From: Planctobacterium marinum
GTDB lineage: Bacteria > Pseudomonadota > Gammaproteobacteria > Enterobacterales > Alteromonadaceae
DNA length: 64,000 bases
Direction of reading: 5' to 3'
NCBI RefSeq assembly: GCF_036322805.1
Contig: NZ_AP027272.1
Location: 1,116,001-1,180,000, forward strand
Under the pieces are notes generated by a model. The model was not told the DNA's origin. It was given only the letters and a program-made list of their open reading frames with translations, and searched no databases. Made by a program: the position numbers and the translations under genes. Within the stretch, counting starts at the first letter, position 1; each line of letters opens with the position of its first letter. Positions 33,670-45,010 of this stretch are shown in pieces.

Positions 33670-35001
33670 ATGGTTTTCAGTCAAGGTTCCAATAAAAAGT
33701 CTTTTTACCGGCATCTGTTTTTACAATTTGCTGTGCTATTGGTGCTGTACGGAACGAGTGTACTTTACATTAGCACAGCTACAACACATTCAGAGTTGTG
33801 GATGGTTGCTGTAACTTTGATAGCGTTGCTCGTGCTGGCCGTGGTTCTCAAGCAGGCTTTGCATCCGCTGACGGGCGTATTGAGCTCAGTACAGGATGGG
33901 GTCAGCGCTTTTCAGGAAGAAGACTTTAGCCTGACAATACATAAAAATGGTTACAGTGAAATTGATAAAATCGCCCATCTTTACAATCAAATGGCGGGCA
34001 TTTTGCGCTCTGAGCGCATGAATATTTTTCAACGAGAATTGTTGTTAGACAGTGTTATCCAATCAACCCCAGTGGCCATGTTATTGGCAGACAACCGACA
34101 ACGGGTGGTGTATAGCAATCTCGCGGCAAAGCAGTTATTGCAGATGCAAAAATCGCTGGAAGGTTTTGCCATTAGTGAGTTGCTGGCTCAGTTGCCAGAA
34201 GCATTACAACAAGCAGTGCAACGCGAGCAAGATGGCCTGGTCACCTACATGGTGGACGATCAAACGCTGGTGTTTAATGTCAATTTCCAGCGGTTTATGC
34301 TCAATGGCCAAAACCACACCCTGTATCTTTTTAAGAATCTCAGTCAGGAGATGGGGCGAAAAGAAATTGAGTTGTGGAAGACAGTGATCCGCATGATAAG
34401 TCATGAGTTGAATAACTCGTTAGCGCCTATCTCATCACTGACGCGTTCTGCCCGGCGCATTGTCGCAGAGCCCGAGCATTTGCACCTGCTCAATGACGTT
34501 CTGGAAACCATTGATCGGCGCAGCCAACATCTCAGTGGCTTTATTAAACAATACGCTGAATTTGCTAAAATGCCGCCACCGCAATTGCAAAGTGTGGAAT
34601 TACTGAGTTTTTTTGAGCAGCTCAAAACATTGCTGGCAGTTAACTGTCATCTGGATGTATTGAATACCCATGGATACTTTGACCCGGCGCAAATCGAGCA
34701 GGTTCTAATTAATCTGGTGAAAAATGCCAGGGAGTCAGGCTCACCAGAGAGTGACATTGGTTTTAACCTCTCACAGCAAGCCAATCGTTTGGTCTTTTTG
34801 GTGTTTGATCGAGGCACTGGACTCTCACCTGAGCAGCTGCAGCAAGCGCTATTACCCTTTTACACCACCAAGGAGCATGGCTCAGGCATAGGTTTAGCGC
34901 TGTGTAATGAGATAGTCGCGGCTCACGGCGGTAAATTGCGCCTGTACAACCGCGATCACGGTGGGCTTTGTGTCAGTTTTGAGTTTTCACTGGCACACTA
35001 A
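33670..35001 (+). CDS. NtrY-like sensor histidine kinase
   Basis: A 443-residue membrane kinase. Two helices lie at about 14-35 and 38-60 with almost no periplasmic loop, so it may sense the membrane or its transporter. A HAMP-like stretch and a PAS-like domain (DSVIQSTPVAMLLADNRQRVVYSN) follow. The H-box is MISHELNNSLAPISS; the ATPase boxes are LVKNARESG, FDRGTGLSPE and GSGIGLALCNEI. With the preceding regulator it forms a two-component pair for the efflux operon. Confidence 0.9.
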   Translation: MVFSQGSNKKSFYRHLFLQFAVLLVLYGTSVLYISTATTHSELWMVAVTLIALLVLAVVLKQALHPLTGVLSSVQDGVSAFQEEDFSLTIHKNGYSEIDKIAHLYNQMAGILRSERMNIFQRELLLDSVIQSTPVAMLLADNRQRVVYSNLAAKQLLQMQKSLEGFAISELLAQLPEALQQAVQREQDGLVTYMVDDQTLVFNVNFQRFMLNGQNHTLYLFKNLSQEMGRKEIELWKTVIRMISHELNNSLAPISSLTRSARRIVAEPEHLHLLNDVLETIDRRSQHLSGFIKQYAEFAKMPPPQLQSVELLSFFEQLKTLLAVNCHLDVLNTHGYFDPAQIEQVLINLVKNARESGSPESDIGFNLSQQANRLVFLVFDRGTGLSPEQLQQALLPFYTTKEHGSGIGLALCNEIVAAHGGKLRLYNRDHGGLCVSFEFSLAH

Positions 35002-35010
35002 TACGGCCTG

Positions 35011-36057
35011 TTAATTCAGTGTTGGTGACTGATGGAGATGATCCTCGCGCCATACTTGTGCCATTTTTTGCTGATCAATATTGCCTCCCGACAAAATCAC
35101 CAGGCAGGTTTGCACTTGGCTCGGTTTACTCTCCTTAAGCCAGTTGACAACCGCCTCCATGGTCATGGCACAGGTGGGCTCAATGTGTAGCTTCAACAAA
35201 TGCTGCAACCATTGGGTCCAATAGGCAATTCTATTTTCTTCTACTTCGTAAAAAGCGTCGGTTTTCTGCAATAGTGGAAAGGTGTGTTGGCCAACCGCAG
35301 GTGTGGCTGCGCCATCTGCCAGGGTGACAGGTGGGCCGTCCAGTGATTCAATTTTACCTGAGCGCAATGAGCGTGCTGCGTCATTGGCATTCAACGGTTC
35401 GGCGCCAATGACCTGAATGTCTTCACAATAGCCTTTTGCTGCTAATAAGGTGCCTGAGAGCAAACCGCCACCGCCACAAGGGGCAAATACCGCGTTAACC
35501 CTGTCTTCCACCTGATGTAAGGCTTCGTAGCAGGCGGTACCTTGTCCGGCAATAATATCGGGATGATCAAAAGGTGGGATCCACAAGGTGCCTTTTTGTT
35601 CGGCAGCAGCTTTTACAGCAGCATCGGCCTCTACTCGAGTTTCGAATTTAATGACTTTTGCGCCGTAAGACTCAGTAGCAGCGGCTTTCACCTTCGATAC
35701 CGAGTTTATGGTGTAAATGGTCGCGGGGATATTGAAGGTCGCCGCGGCGTATGCAATGGCTTGTGCGTGGTTACCAGAACTATTGGCCACGATGCGCTCA
35801 GGGAGGGCGTTTTCTTGTTGTAATCTGGCTAATACATTGGTTGCACCGCGAAACTTAAAGGCCCCGGTCTTTTGCAGGCATTCAGGTTTAAATAAAATAC
35901 GGTGACCAAGCCATTCATTGAGTAGCGTGGACTCCATGATAGGGGGTTGGTGCACCTTATCTTTAATTCTGGTGTAGGCATCGATTATCGCTTGGTGATC
36001 CAGCACTCTGCTTCCTTGGTTGGTAAAAACAGGCAAAAATCTACCATAGCTTTTCAT
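35011..36057 (-). CDS. Threonine/serine dehydratase-like PLP enzyme (fold type II)
   Basis: A 348-residue fold-type II PLP enzyme. The PLP Lys lies in KTGAFKFRGA, the phosphate loop is CGGGGLLSG and SSGNHAQAIAYAA binds the substrate carboxylate. There is no C-terminal ACT domain, so it is not biosynthetic IlvA; catabolic threonine dehydratase or serine racemase-like activity is likely. It converges on the kinase gene with a 9-bp gap, and faces the coiled-coil gene divergently upstream. Confidence 0.82.
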   Translation of the reverse strand: MKSYGRFLPVFTNQGSRVLDHQAIIDAYTRIKDKVHQPPIMESTLLNEWLGHRILFKPECLQKTGAFKFRGATNVLARLQQENALPERIVANSSGNHAQAIAYAAATFNIPATIYTINSVSKVKAAATESYGAKVIKFETRVEADAAVKAAAEQKGTLWIPPFDHPDIIAGQGTACYEALHQVEDRVNAVFAPCGGGGLLSGTLLAAKGYCEDIQVIGAEPLNANDAARSLRSGKIESLDGPPVTLADGAATPAVGQHTFPLLQKTDAFYEVEENRIAYWTQWLQHLLKLHIEPTCAMTMEAVVNWLKESKPSQVQTCLVILSGGNIDQQKMAQVWREDHLHQSPTLN

Positions 36058-36265
36058 ATTCGCCTAAAACAGACAGCGCTAAAACACAGTTTGATACAGC
36101 TCGCCTTATTGTCGCCACAATTTGTCGCAATTGAGCACAACTGAGCATGGTAACTGTTGTTGATAAACGTTAAGATGGTAGCAATTAAACGTGAGCTACA
36201 TGCTCTACATTATGTTTCAATGTTCCAGTCAGAGAGCAGCCATTTAAGGCTTGTCGAGAGAAGGT

Positions 36266-37078
36266 ATGTCGACAGATAAATTTGATAATGTCCCCAGAAT
36301 TGTTCTGGAAAAAGAAGACAGGGATTCATTTCAGCGCACTCGCGCTGCCCAGAAAACTAAACCTGAACCACCGCCAGAAGCCGCTCCACCCGCTAAATCA
36401 TCGGGCGGACTGATATTTCTGGTGTTGCTGGTGGCACTCGGTGGATATGGAGCCAGCTATTGGTTGTACACCGAGCAGCAGAAAACCGTTAAACAACTTA
36501 CTGATGCGGGTGAGCGAATCTACGAATTGGAGCGCAAAATCTCTGCTACCGGCGAAGAACTCGATCAGTCAGCTGTAGCCTTGCGTGTGCAGGTAAATGA
36601 ATTGAAAGATAAAACCGATGTCTTGTGGCAGGAAATGGATAAGCTTTGGGCTTCTGCGTGGCGTCGTAATCAGACTGAGATCAAAGAACTGCAAACCCAG
36701 ACCAATAACGAGTTCAGGACGCAAAAAAGTACTTTAACCGCTATGCAATCTGATATTAGTGACTCAAATACTAATATGGCCGTCATTCAGGAGCAGGTAA
36801 ATCAACAATTGGCCAAAGCGCAAGAAATAAATAGCTCGTTGGAAGCCGTAGTGAAGCAACGGGCTGCATCGGAACAACAAATCCGCGATATGGGCGACCA
36901 GGTGGCGACGGTGGCGCTGCGTATCGAAGCGTTAATTGAGCGAATCGACGAGCTGGAATCTCTTAAGCAAGAGGTGTCCAATATCAAGAGCCAAACTTCT
37001 GCCAGCAGAACCCAACCACAGCCAGTGAATACCGGTGGCACACCTGCTTCCACTCAAACCGGCACGCCAGCAGGCTAA
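36266..37078 (+). CDS. Single-pass membrane protein with long coiled coil, function unknown
   Basis: I choose ATG 36266 (MSTDKFDNVPRIVLEKED) over TTG 36251; 270 residues. A charged, Pro-rich cytoplasmic N-terminus (about 1-45) precedes one helix (GGLIFLVLLVALGGYGASYWLY) and then about 170 residues of predicted coiled coil. The end is Ser/Thr/Pro/Gln-rich. I recognise no enzyme motif. The layout would suit a periplasmic spacer or scaffold protein. Confidence 0.7.
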   Translation: MSTDKFDNVPRIVLEKEDRDSFQRTRAAQKTKPEPPPEAAPPAKSSGGLIFLVLLVALGGYGASYWLYTEQQKTVKQLTDAGERIYELERKISATGEELDQSAVALRVQVNELKDKTDVLWQEMDKLWASAWRRNQTEIKELQTQTNNEFRTQKSTLTAMQSDISDSNTNMAVIQEQVNQQLAKAQEINSSLEAVVKQRAASEQQIRDMGDQVATVALRIEALIERIDELESLKQEVSNIKSQTSASRTQPQPVNTGGTPASTQTGTPAG

Positions 37079-37118
37079 ACCGCAACGAATCTTCCAGCAC
37101 CTTCTCTTTTCGCATTGG

Positions 37119-37140
37119 GCCGGTATTACGCCGGCTTTCT
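37119..37140 (+). terminator. Weak terminator after coiled-coil gene
   Basis: GCCGG (37119-37123) and CCGGC (37131-37135) form a short stem followed by TTTCT. It overlaps the end of the opposite-strand gene. Confidence 0.4.
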
Positions 37141-37617
37141 GAAATTGTTACAACGCTTTTTCAATTCCCTGATAAACAAGTCCCTCCGCTCAGGTGAAAT
37201 TAAAATGAACGATTTGGCGTAGCTTATTTTGATGCGCCGAAAAGAGAGCGCAGGAGAGGACAAAGGGCTCAGGCTGCGTTTAATATCCTTGATGTCTTTG
37301 TAATAGATTTTTTGGTGTATTAACTTACCGCATCTAATTTCCAGATGGTCCGGATGTAACGTGTATTCACAGGGCCATACCAGAAACCACAAGACGCAAA
37401 ACGTTAGCACCAGAATGGCGGAAAAGGTAAAAATGTCGGAGGGCTGCAAGCTTGCCGTCTGATTTTTCACTAACATACCTATCAGCAAGATCATCGGCAC
37501 TAAAAAAAGTAGTGCAGCCATAAACCACCAATCTATCCTTGAGCGCCATTTCGAATTTGAATAATTTAATCCTTTCACAATAGAACTCCTTCCTGTTAAT
37601 GAATGAGTAAAAATCAT
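37126..37617 (-). CDS. Membrane protein with YyaB-like PH domain
   Basis: A 163-residue protein. Two membrane helices lie at about 30-50 and 62-85. The C-terminal half has the bacterial PH pattern YTLHPDHLEIRCGKL...IYYKDIKDIKRS, then SPLSSPALSFRRIKISYA and ILISPERRDLFIREL, as in the bPH_4 (YyaB-like) group. The function of that group is not established. It stands alone. Confidence 0.72.
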   Translation of the reverse strand: MIFTHSLTGRSSIVKGLNYSNSKWRSRIDWWFMAALLFLVPMILLIGMLVKNQTASLQPSDIFTFSAILVLTFCVLWFLVWPCEYTLHPDHLEIRCGKLIHQKIYYKDIKDIKRSLSPLSSPALSFRRIKISYAKSFILISPERRDLFIRELKKRCNNFRKPA

Positions 37618-37703
37618 ACCATTTTGGCCGGCTCTGTGGGGGCCTGAAGTCGAACGATGAAAAAGCTGGTATGCTTGTACTTTGCAATTTAGAGGTAACG
37701 AGT

Positions 37704-37940
37704 GTGGTGAAAAAGCCTATCAACAGACCGATTGATCCTTGTCAGGCTGTCTGTCGTTTTAATGAAGACGATGTATGTATTGGGTGCTTCCGCGAGCGTG
37801 ATGAAATCAATAACTGGCGATTTATGAGTAACGAACAAAAAGCCACAATTGTGGAAAGAGTTAAGCCTGAAATTAAAGCCAGACTTGAGGAAGAAAAACG
37901 CCAGGGCAGAATGCCTGCGAATCAGCGCTTTCGCTACTGA
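37704..37940 (+). CDS. DUF1289-family small cysteine protein
   Basis: About 78 residues. I take GTG 37704 (a second GTG follows at 37707), since AGAGG stands 8 nt upstream. The family pattern is complete: DPCQAVCRFNEDDVCIGCFRERDEINNW, with four Cys that could bind a metal, then a basic helix. Its molecular role is unknown. Confidence 0.85.
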   Translation: MVKKPINRPIDPCQAVCRFNEDDVCIGCFRERDEINNWRFMSNEQKATIVERVKPEIKARLEEEKRQGRMPANQRFRY

Positions 37941-38072
37941 GGCCTTTTGATACAAGCCTTGTAAGGCAAACTCACTCATACTTTAGTTTGAATTTTTGCA
38001 TTATACTTTGCTTGTTGCAGCAATAACTGCCAAAGTGATACATTGGTGTTTGCAATCAACATAACGGTTTGT

Positions 38073-40106
38073 ATGACAAAGTTTATTTCCCGCTACTTAA
38101 ATCAACTTATTCTCGTTCCTTCAATCATTATCCTTATCGCTACCTTGATAGGTTTAACGGTGAATTGGAGTGATTATTCTCAAGCTTCACAGTCACAAAA
38201 GTTGGTTCACTATGTGCGGGTTTCCATGGACCTGGTGCATGAATTACAAAAAGAAAGGGGAATGACGGCGGGCTTTTTAGGCTCTGGCGGACAAAATTTC
38301 CGGTCAGAGCTGCGCAGCCAGAGAGACCTTACCAATCAGCGTTTCAACGATTTTAAAAACTTTGTGCAAAATGGTGAAGGATCTGAGCTTGAAGCTGAGG
38401 TCATGCAAACGGCCAACAGTATCATCCGTGAATTGAACGGTCTTAATAATTTGCGAGGTCGAGTGGATGGTTTAAATGTGGCTCTTGGTGAGGCGTTGGG
38501 TTTTTACACCGGACAAATCACACGCCTAATCCATGAGCCCGTTGAGCTGCTGGAATACATTGACGACAAACACATTATTCAGGACGTTATTGCCTCTTTT
38601 ACCTTTGCCCAGGTAAAAGAGCGCGGCGGTATTCAACGAGCGGTCTTTAGTAACATTCTTGCTAGTAAGAGCTTTAACGACGCCAATAAAGAGCGAGTCT
38701 ACAGCCTTATTTCGGCTGAAAAAGCCTATGCTGACTCCGCCAAAAGTTTAGCCTTACCGGCCTTGGTAGAACGCTTTGAACGCTTTGAATCAGGCGGTGC
38801 CAACCGCGAAGTTGAATCTGCCAGAAGCCGCATCATATCCGAAGCGAAAAACGGGCAGTTTACAATGACACCTGAGGCGTGGTTCGCCTTATCTACAAAA
38901 CGCCTTGGTGAATTGAGACAATTGGAAGTGGCCGCAATGGATGATATGAATGATTTTATGGACGGCATCGCTGCCGGTGCAATCGCTCAATTGCTGATAA
39001 ACCTGATAATTATGACTGTTGTGATTGCGTTCACCTGGCTGATGTTCCAGACCGTGCGTGGCATGCGCTTGCAAGCCAGCAAAATTTCTCGCACCTTGTT
39101 GGATATCGAAGAAACCAATGATCTGACAAAACGTATTGAAATCCTTTCTGAAGACTCCTTAGGGCGTTCGGCTGCTGCGGTAAATCACATGTTGGAAAAA
39201 GTGGCCGGGGATTTCTCGAAGATTGCATCTATTGCCTATGAGGCCATGTCCAGTACCCACGACACCGTTGTGGCTGTGGTGCAAAGTGATGACAATATTG
39301 AAAACCAACGCCGAGAAACCACCTCCGTTTCTTCCGCGGTGGAGGAGCTGTCTGCCAGTATCAATGATGTCAGTGCCAGTATTGATGATGCAGTATCGTC
39401 AGTGAATCACGCCGCCGAACGCTGCGACGAGGGACGTGGCTCTATCCATAATGTTGTGGAAACCATTGATGTTGTTGCCACTGAAGTGAATGAACTCAAC
39501 GATAGTATTCAGACGCTGAATACAGGCGTGGTTAATATTGCCAGCTTCGTGGATGTTATCCAGTCGGTGGCGGAGCAAACCAACTTATTGGCACTGAATG
39601 CAGCCATTGAAGCGGCAAGGGCTGGTGAGCAGGGGCGGGGTTTTGCTGTGGTAGCCGATGAAGTGCGTAATCTGGCAAAACGGGTCCAGGAAGCGACCGA
39701 GCAAATTTCCGGAATTATCGGAACGCTGCAAACCGACTCACAGGAAGCCACACAAAAAATTGCCGAAGGCAAAAAACAAACCGAACACGCCGTTGCTAGT
39801 GTTAAGAGTATTGAGGAGCTACTGCAAGCTATCTTCTCCAGTGTGCAAACTGTGGATGAGAAAGCCGCAGCCATTAACGATACGGCCAAACAACAGGCCT
39901 TGGTGACGCGAGATGTTGCCGAGAATGTGTTGTACATCGACAAGATGTCGCGGGAAAACCTGGATGGCACAAAAGAAATCAGTAACGCCGCGTCCAAACT
40001 TTCCGAAGTTACAGGTGACCTATTAGATTTGATCAGCCTCTATCGTTTTGACCAAAAAGAACGTTTTATCGTACCGAGTGAGTGGAAGTACGGCAAGATG
40101 AAATAG
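38073..40106 (+). CDS. Methyl-accepting chemotaxis protein with NIT sensor domain
   Basis: About 677 residues from the ATG at 38073; in-frame TTG/GTG starts lie at 38043/38046. The first helix is at about 8-32. The periplasmic NIT-type domain (about 33-300) carries [17 protein letters not shown], the mark of nitrate/nitrite-sensing-type domains. A second helix, a HAMP domain and the MCP signalling hairpin follow ([34 protein letters not shown]). It has no C-terminal receptor-tether pentapeptide. The ligand is not proven. Confidence 0.9.
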   Translation: MTKFISRYLNQLILVPSIIILIATLIGLTVNWSDYSQASQSQKLVHYVRVSMDLVHELQKERGMTAGFLGSGGQNFRSELRSQRDLTNQRFNDFKNFVQNGEGSELEAEVMQTANSIIRELNGLNNLRGRVDGLNVALGEALGFYTGQITRLIHEPVELLEYIDDKHIIQDVIASFTFAQVKERGGIQRAVFSNILASKSFNDANKERVYSLISAEKAYADSAKSLALPALVERFERFESGGANREVESARSRIISEAKNGQFTMTPEAWFALSTKRLGELRQLEVAAMDDMNDFMDGIAAGAIAQLLINLIIMTVVIAFTWLMFQTVRGMRLQASKISRTLLDIEETNDLTKRIEILSEDSLGRSAAAVNHMLEKVAGDFSKIASIAYEAMSSTHDTVVAVVQSDDNIENQRRETTSVSSAVEELSASINDVSASIDDAVSSVNHAAERCDEGRGSIHNVVETIDVVATEVNELNDSIQTLNTGVVNIASFVDVIQSVAEQTNLLALNAAIEAARAGEQGRGFAVVADEVRNLAKRVQEATEQISGIIGTLQTDSQEATQKIAEGKKQTEHAVASVKSIEELLQAIFSSVQTVDEKAAAINDTAKQQALVTRDVAENVLYIDKMSRENLDGTKEISNAASKLSEVTGDLLDLISLYRFDQKERFIVPSEWKYGKMK

Positions 40107-40136
40107 GGCTTGAATTATTTGATTGAATCAAGCCCT
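40105..40136. terminator. Shared hairpin between convergent genes
   Basis: GGGCTTGA and TCAAGCCC arms form a stem right at the chemoreceptor stop codon. Tails are only partly T-rich. It may terminate both convergent genes. Confidence 0.5.
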
Positions 40137-40145
40137 CTTCAGAAG

Positions 40146-41096
40146 TCAGGACATTGCGTCTAGAGATTTGTATATCGTCTCAACCAGGTAAGCACAATTC
40201 TTCTCAAAATCCTTGTATTGTGATTTATAGGTAGGCCCAAAGCTTTGCTCAAACGAGGCCGTTATCTCGGGTAACGGCGTTTTGTGTTCGAATCCTTGCT
40301 TTATATGAGCAAGTGCAGCGGTTAAAAAGCGGGAGTCTCGCACAATACTACTTGCGTCGGTCACAGCACCATGGCCGGTTAAAACCACACTCGGTTGTAG
40401 TTGCAATACTGAGTCAAGAGAGCTGATCAGGCCTGCCAAGTCACCGTGATGGGTCATTATGGGAAGCCAATCTGAACTCAATACATCGCCACCAATAATC
40501 ACTTTCTCTTGGGGCAGCCAGATTAAAATATCTCCCGGGGAATGACCGTCATTGGCCATGAGAAACTCTATTGTCAGGCTTCCCAATGTGCGACTTTGTT
40601 GAGCCTGTAATTGTTGTTCGGGAATAACGATAGCACTGTTGCCAGTTTGCCCTTCAGTCAAACGGTTAAACGCCTCCACCACAAAGGAGGCATCCGCTTG
40701 CATCTGTATAGCGCTGGATTCAGTGGCAATTATTTCGACATTCAGCGTTTTAAATGCGCCATTGCCCAACCAATGATCCGCGTGACTATGTGAATTTACT
40801 AACCAACGAATGGGCTGGTGGGTGACGGTTTTTACGGTTGCGATAATTTGCCTTCCGATTGCTTCTGATGAGCCGGAGTCAATCACCAGAACACCTTCGT
40901 CAGTCACAACAAAGTGGCTATTGGAATTCCACCCTTTGTTTTGCGGGGTGGGAAGGCCATAGTAAGGCGAGATAATGCTATATACGCTATCGCTCACCTT
41001 CTTTACGGATAGGGGTTGAACTGAGTCTTTCGCCTTAACAGGCAGAAAAACAAGATATGTAAGTAAACTGATGATGACGAGACTAACTTGTTTCAA
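40146..41096 (-). CDS. Exported metallo-beta-lactamase-fold hydrolase
   Basis: A 316-residue protein with a signal peptide (MKQVSLVIISLLTYLVFLPVKA). The zinc motif is VNSHSHADHWLGNGAF; later ligands lie in NDGHSPGDI, IGGDVL and LTGHGAVTD. It resembles quinoprotein relay-associated or B-type MBL-fold proteins, but I cannot name a substrate. It differs clearly from the protein at 23583. Confidence 0.8.
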   Translation of the reverse strand: MKQVSLVIISLLTYLVFLPVKAKDSVQPLSVKKVSDSVYSIISPYYGLPTPQNKGWNSNSHFVVTDEGVLVIDSGSSEAIGRQIIATVKTVTHQPIRWLVNSHSHADHWLGNGAFKTLNVEIIATESSAIQMQADASFVVEAFNRLTEGQTGNSAIVIPEQQLQAQQSRTLGSLTIEFLMANDGHSPGDILIWLPQEKVIIGGDVLSSDWLPIMTHHGDLAGLISSLDSVLQLQPSVVLTGHGAVTDASSIVRDSRFLTAALAHIKQGFEHKTPLPEITASFEQSFGPTYKSQYKDFEKNCAYLVETIYKSLDAMS

Positions 41097-41330
41097 AGTA
41101 AATCCTTTTTGAGTGTATAAATTGAATTTGCAGTGTTATATCTGGGGAGTAAAAAAGCGCAATTGCTTTGAGGTGGAGTTGCGATTCAGGAAGGTGAGCA
41201 ACGGTTTTTAGGGCGATGTTGAAGTCTGAGTACGGCGCTTTTTAATGCTATATTGTCAGCTGGAACTGATCTACTGTTTCTGTTTGCCGCCAAGGAGGGA
41301 CGAGATTAGTAAACAAAAAGTCTTAAAAAT

Positions 41331-41430
41331 CTATAGTTCAAAGAGCTTGCCCCGGTAGCCAGGAAAGCCCGATTGCTCATACTCTTTTATATCTCGTGAC
41401 ATGACCTTTGCTGCAAGCGCATCAACGCCT
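41331..41430 (-). pseudogene. Relic of a response-regulator receiver domain
   Basis: On the minus strand this reads VMSRDIKEYEQSGFPGY then RGKLFEL and a stop. It matches the receiver end of the hybrid kinase at 45011-46711 ([24 protein letters not shown]). A stop lies shortly upstream and no start precedes it, so it is a decayed fragment, probably of a duplicated hybrid kinase. Nucleotide similarity to 45060-45125 is also clear by eye. The rest of the 41097-41476 gap holds nothing I can identify. Confidence 0.75.
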
Positions 41431-41476
41431 TTGCCACTGTGTTTTAGTTATCACCGCACTGAGTGTCGCTACACTG

Positions 41477-44400
41477 TCAGCTGGCTGCCATATTTCTGTA
41501 ATTGAAGAAACTAATGGTTTTATTAAGCGACTCCGCTTCGCTTGCTAGCTCTTTACTGGTGGCAGAAACCTCTTCAACCACAGATGAGTTTTGCTGGACA
41601 CCATCATCGACCTCTCGAATAGCACTGGTAATTTCTGCCATACTGTTGGCTTGTGATGATGCACTCAACGAAATTTCATCAAACTTTGCACTGACTTTTG
41701 TCATCATCTCGACAATTTCGGTGCTGGATTCTGAGGACAGTCGCACTCGAGTACTGCCTTCTTCCACGACCAGGCGACTTTCTTCGATGAGCTTTTTAAT
41801 TTCTTGAGCTGAAGAGGCGCTGCGTTGTGCCAGATTTCTTACTTCGGTAGCAACTACTGCAAAGCCACGTCCGTGCTCACCCGCTCTGGCAGCTTCGACC
41901 GCAGCATTTAAAGCCAGCAAGTTGGTCTGAAATGCGATTTCATCTATGACACCAATGATGTTGTTTACTTTCTGGCTGGAAGACGCGATTTCTTCAATAC
42001 TTGATAGTGCTTTTACGGAAATTTTATTACTGTTAATAGCTTGTTCTTTTATTTGGTTCACCATGGATTGGGTTTCGAAAATACTTTTGGAATCTTCCTG
42101 GATAGCCCCAATGACGGTTTGTACACCCGCGGAGGTTTCTTCAAGAGAAGAAGCTTGATTTGCCGCTGTTTCGCTTAAGCTCTCATTTGCTTGGGAGATC
42201 TCTTGCGCGCTGACATTCACCGATTCCGCGACGTCGGAGACGGTTTGCATCACCTCACAAAGTTTAATTAGAGATTGGTTACTGGTGTTTTTAAGTTGCT
42301 CGAACACACCCTCAAATTGATTATCAATGCGGTGAGCCAGATTACCGTCGGCTAATTGACTGAGCATTATTCGCAGATCTTCGAGGATGCGCTTATTCAC
42401 GTTAATGATTTCATTAATCCCCTGACTTAGCGCTGCGAAACAACCGGAGAATTTGCTTTCGTCCAATGTTTGTTCAAGATCGCCTTTAGTCACTGCATCA
42501 ATAACCGTTTGAATCTCTTTTTCAACAACTTCTTTTAGTGTTCCAACCGTGGTATTGGTTTTAGTTTTGATATCCGCAAAGCGACCTTGATACTCAGTTT
42601 TAATTTCACAAGATAAATCACCTTTTGATAAGGCGCTAAGGGCGGTGTCAATGTCGTCAAATACCGTCTCATTAACTGTTAAAAGGGCATTGATTTTGTT
42701 TGCCAGTTCAAGGAAGGCACCTTGTTTACCTGAGCTGTTAATGCGTTGATGTATCTCGCCATTTGAAGCTGCTTCTATTACCTGATCGATATCCTGCTCA
42801 ACAATGGTTTTGATAGTGATTAAAGTACTATTGGCATTGTGGCTAAGCTGTGCAAAATCTCCTTGATAATCATCCGCCATATGGGAGTTCAAATCACCTT
42901 TCGCCATTGCTCCCAAGGTATGATTAACATCGTCGATAACCGTTTCACATACTGCCACTAATTCGTTCACCGAGTTAGCAAGAGCCGCAAATGCCCCCGA
43001 TTTGTTTTGAGTATTGATTCGCGCTTCAAGGCTGCCTTTTTGAGCCTGATTTACGACGCTTTGGATGTCCGATTCAATAACTTGTTCGAGTACGCCTACC
43101 GCATTATTAATGGCGCCCACCAGAAGCTGAAAATCCCCATAATAATCATCGGCATTGAGCGTTTGCAATTCACCAACAGCCAGATTTGCTGCTTGGGTGT
43201 TAATGTCTTTTAACGTACTGCTCGTGACACCCAACATCTTATTAATGTTAATTCTCAGTTGTTCTAAATCCCCCTTAAGTGGCGTGTCAATGTGTTTAGA
43301 AAAGTCTCCTTGGCTGGCCTTTTTCATAGATCGATTTATGGCAGTTGTCGCATCTGACAGTTTGTAGACGGATTGTTGTAATTGATCGGTGAGACGTTTT
43401 ACATCTCCGCGATAACTGCCCGAAATTAACGCATTTTGTAAGTCGCTTTCAGAAAGGCGTTGGCTGAACACTTCAATATCATCAAAGGCTTCACCCACGG
43501 TAGCAAGGAGTTGCTCTATGCGATTAGCGGTTTGCGAGATTTCATCGTTGCCATCAAGGCCAGCACTTTCCTTAAAGTTGTAACTGGTTTCTACGCGAGT
43601 AAGGTAGTCATCAATCGTTTCCAGGCGTTGCTGAATGCTATTTGAAATAAATTCTCCCAGTAGCTTGCTGTATCGAATGGCGGCCCATCCAAGTGCAAGT
43701 AATGCCAATAATTTAATTACGGCCAAAACGATATTTATCAGCGCATTATTTTGTAAATCTGAAACGATGCTATCTTTGATACTATTAATCGCGGAAATTC
43801 TGGCTGTTGCCAGCCTGAACCATTCATTGGCTTTGACATCGGGCAGTTTCGCTAAGGCGTTTAGTGTTTTTGAGAACTGTTCAGTATTACCGTTGTTGGT
43901 TTTTTGCAGAGTAGCCAGCAGATTGAGATGTGCTTGTTGTTTTTCAGTGAGAGAACCAGTGTTTAGTTGTTGTAAATCAATCGACGCAATCGCCTCACGT
44001 CCAGTTGAGGATAGAAGGCCATTAATTTCGTTTGTTGTGGTGCGCAACTGATAATTGTCAACAAAAACGTCCCGTAATTCTTTAACGGCTTCTTCTGAGG
44101 ATTTCACCGCGCTTCGATAATCGGCAAGTTGCTCTGATGTTGCTGTGTTAGCAAAATTCTTGATTAACTGTTGTTGCTGCGCAATGTAATCAGAGATGAC
44201 TATGCCTCTTGCCATACTGTATTGACTCGAAGCAAACACCCCGTTTAGTGCCCCGCGCTCTTGGCCCGCCCGCTCTTTTAAACGCAATAATGCCAACAAA
44301 CTTTTGTAGGAGGCGAGAATGGATTTTTCAGAGAAATTCACACTGATACTGTCGAGCACCGCGAGCGTATCAGCATTGATTTTTGAATAATAACTAAAAA

Positions 44401-44890
44401 ACTCGGAGTCACTGGCCAATGCATCTACTTTTTTTCTTATTGCCTCTCTTTTTGCCATCTGTTGTTGCAGCATGTTCAGCAGTTGTATACTGGTTGCGGT
44501 GGGCAATATATCAGCGATGCTATTAAGTTCATTATTCAGCGTGTCAACTATCTGATCATTAACCTTGCGTTGCTGCGCAAGTTTTTCTCCGCCATTCGCT
44601 CCCTTTGACCCAAAGAAGCCCGCTGTCAGCCCACGCTCGACAGCGAAATTATGTGCTATTGCGGCCAGCACTTGTGATTTTTTCAAAACACTGTAGGTAT
44701 GGTATTGCAGATAGACGGATTGTAATACACTGAAAAGCATGACACTCAGCAGGGCGATGATCACCAAAGACGGCCCTTTAAGCAGCAAAGACAGTTTTTC
44801 TGAAATGGAGATGTTGTTCAGAAATTGCGTTGCCGTATGTTTATCCTGGAAAACATCACGGGTTAAATCCGGATGAAATTTTGATAGCAT
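41477..44890 (-). CDS. Giant chemoreceptor-like protein: NIT domain, about ten HAMP-like units, MCP domain
   Basis: A 1137-residue transducer. The first helix is at about 45-65. A NIT-type periplasmic domain follows ([16 protein letters not shown]), then a second helix at about 383-405. Next is a run of about ten units of 45-50 residues with the HAMP rhythm, such as [18 protein letters not shown] alternating with [15 protein letters not shown]. The MCP hairpin ends it ([34 protein letters not shown]). The poly-HAMP stem would carry or damp the signal over a long distance. Confidence 0.87.
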   Translation of the reverse strand: MLSKFHPDLTRDVFQDKHTATQFLNNISISEKLSLLLKGPSLVIIALLSVMLFSVLQSVYLQYHTYSVLKKSQVLAAIAHNFAVERGLTAGFFGSKGANGGEKLAQQRKVNDQIVDTLNNELNSIADILPTATSIQLLNMLQQQMAKREAIRKKVDALASDSEFFSYYSKINADTLAVLDSISVNFSEKSILASYKSLLALLRLKERAGQERGALNGVFASSQYSMARGIVISDYIAQQQQLIKNFANTATSEQLADYRSAVKSSEEAVKELRDVFVDNYQLRTTTNEINGLLSSTGREAIASIDLQQLNTGSLTEKQQAHLNLLATLQKTNNGNTEQFSKTLNALAKLPDVKANEWFRLATARISAINSIKDSIVSDLQNNALINIVLAVIKLLALLALGWAAIRYSKLLGEFISNSIQQRLETIDDYLTRVETSYNFKESAGLDGNDEISQTANRIEQLLATVGEAFDDIEVFSQRLSESDLQNALISGSYRGDVKRLTDQLQQSVYKLSDATTAINRSMKKASQGDFSKHIDTPLKGDLEQLRININKMLGVTSSTLKDINTQAANLAVGELQTLNADDYYGDFQLLVGAINNAVGVLEQVIESDIQSVVNQAQKGSLEARINTQNKSGAFAALANSVNELVAVCETVIDDVNHTLGAMAKGDLNSHMADDYQGDFAQLSHNANSTLITIKTIVEQDIDQVIEAASNGEIHQRINSSGKQGAFLELANKINALLTVNETVFDDIDTALSALSKGDLSCEIKTEYQGRFADIKTKTNTTVGTLKEVVEKEIQTVIDAVTKGDLEQTLDESKFSGCFAALSQGINEIINVNKRILEDLRIMLSQLADGNLAHRIDNQFEGVFEQLKNTSNQSLIKLCEVMQTVSDVAESVNVSAQEISQANESLSETAANQASSLEETSAGVQTVIGAIQEDSKSIFETQSMVNQIKEQAINSNKISVKALSSIEEIASSSQKVNNIIGVIDEIAFQTNLLALNAAVEAARAGEHGRGFAVVATEVRNLAQRSASSAQEIKKLIEESRLVVEEGSTRVRLSSESSTEIVEMMTKVSAKFDEISLSASSQANSMAEITSAIREVDDGVQQNSSVVEEVSATSKELASEAESLNKTISFFNYRNMAAS

Positions 44891-45010
44891 CTTTGCACTC
44901 TTTATTGTTTTTTATGTAATTAAACTGCTTACTCAAAATTAGCTTAAAAATATTGTGTCGTCATTATTATGTAGAATCTCTCAATCTGGCATTGTGATCT
45001 TTGTGTTTAA

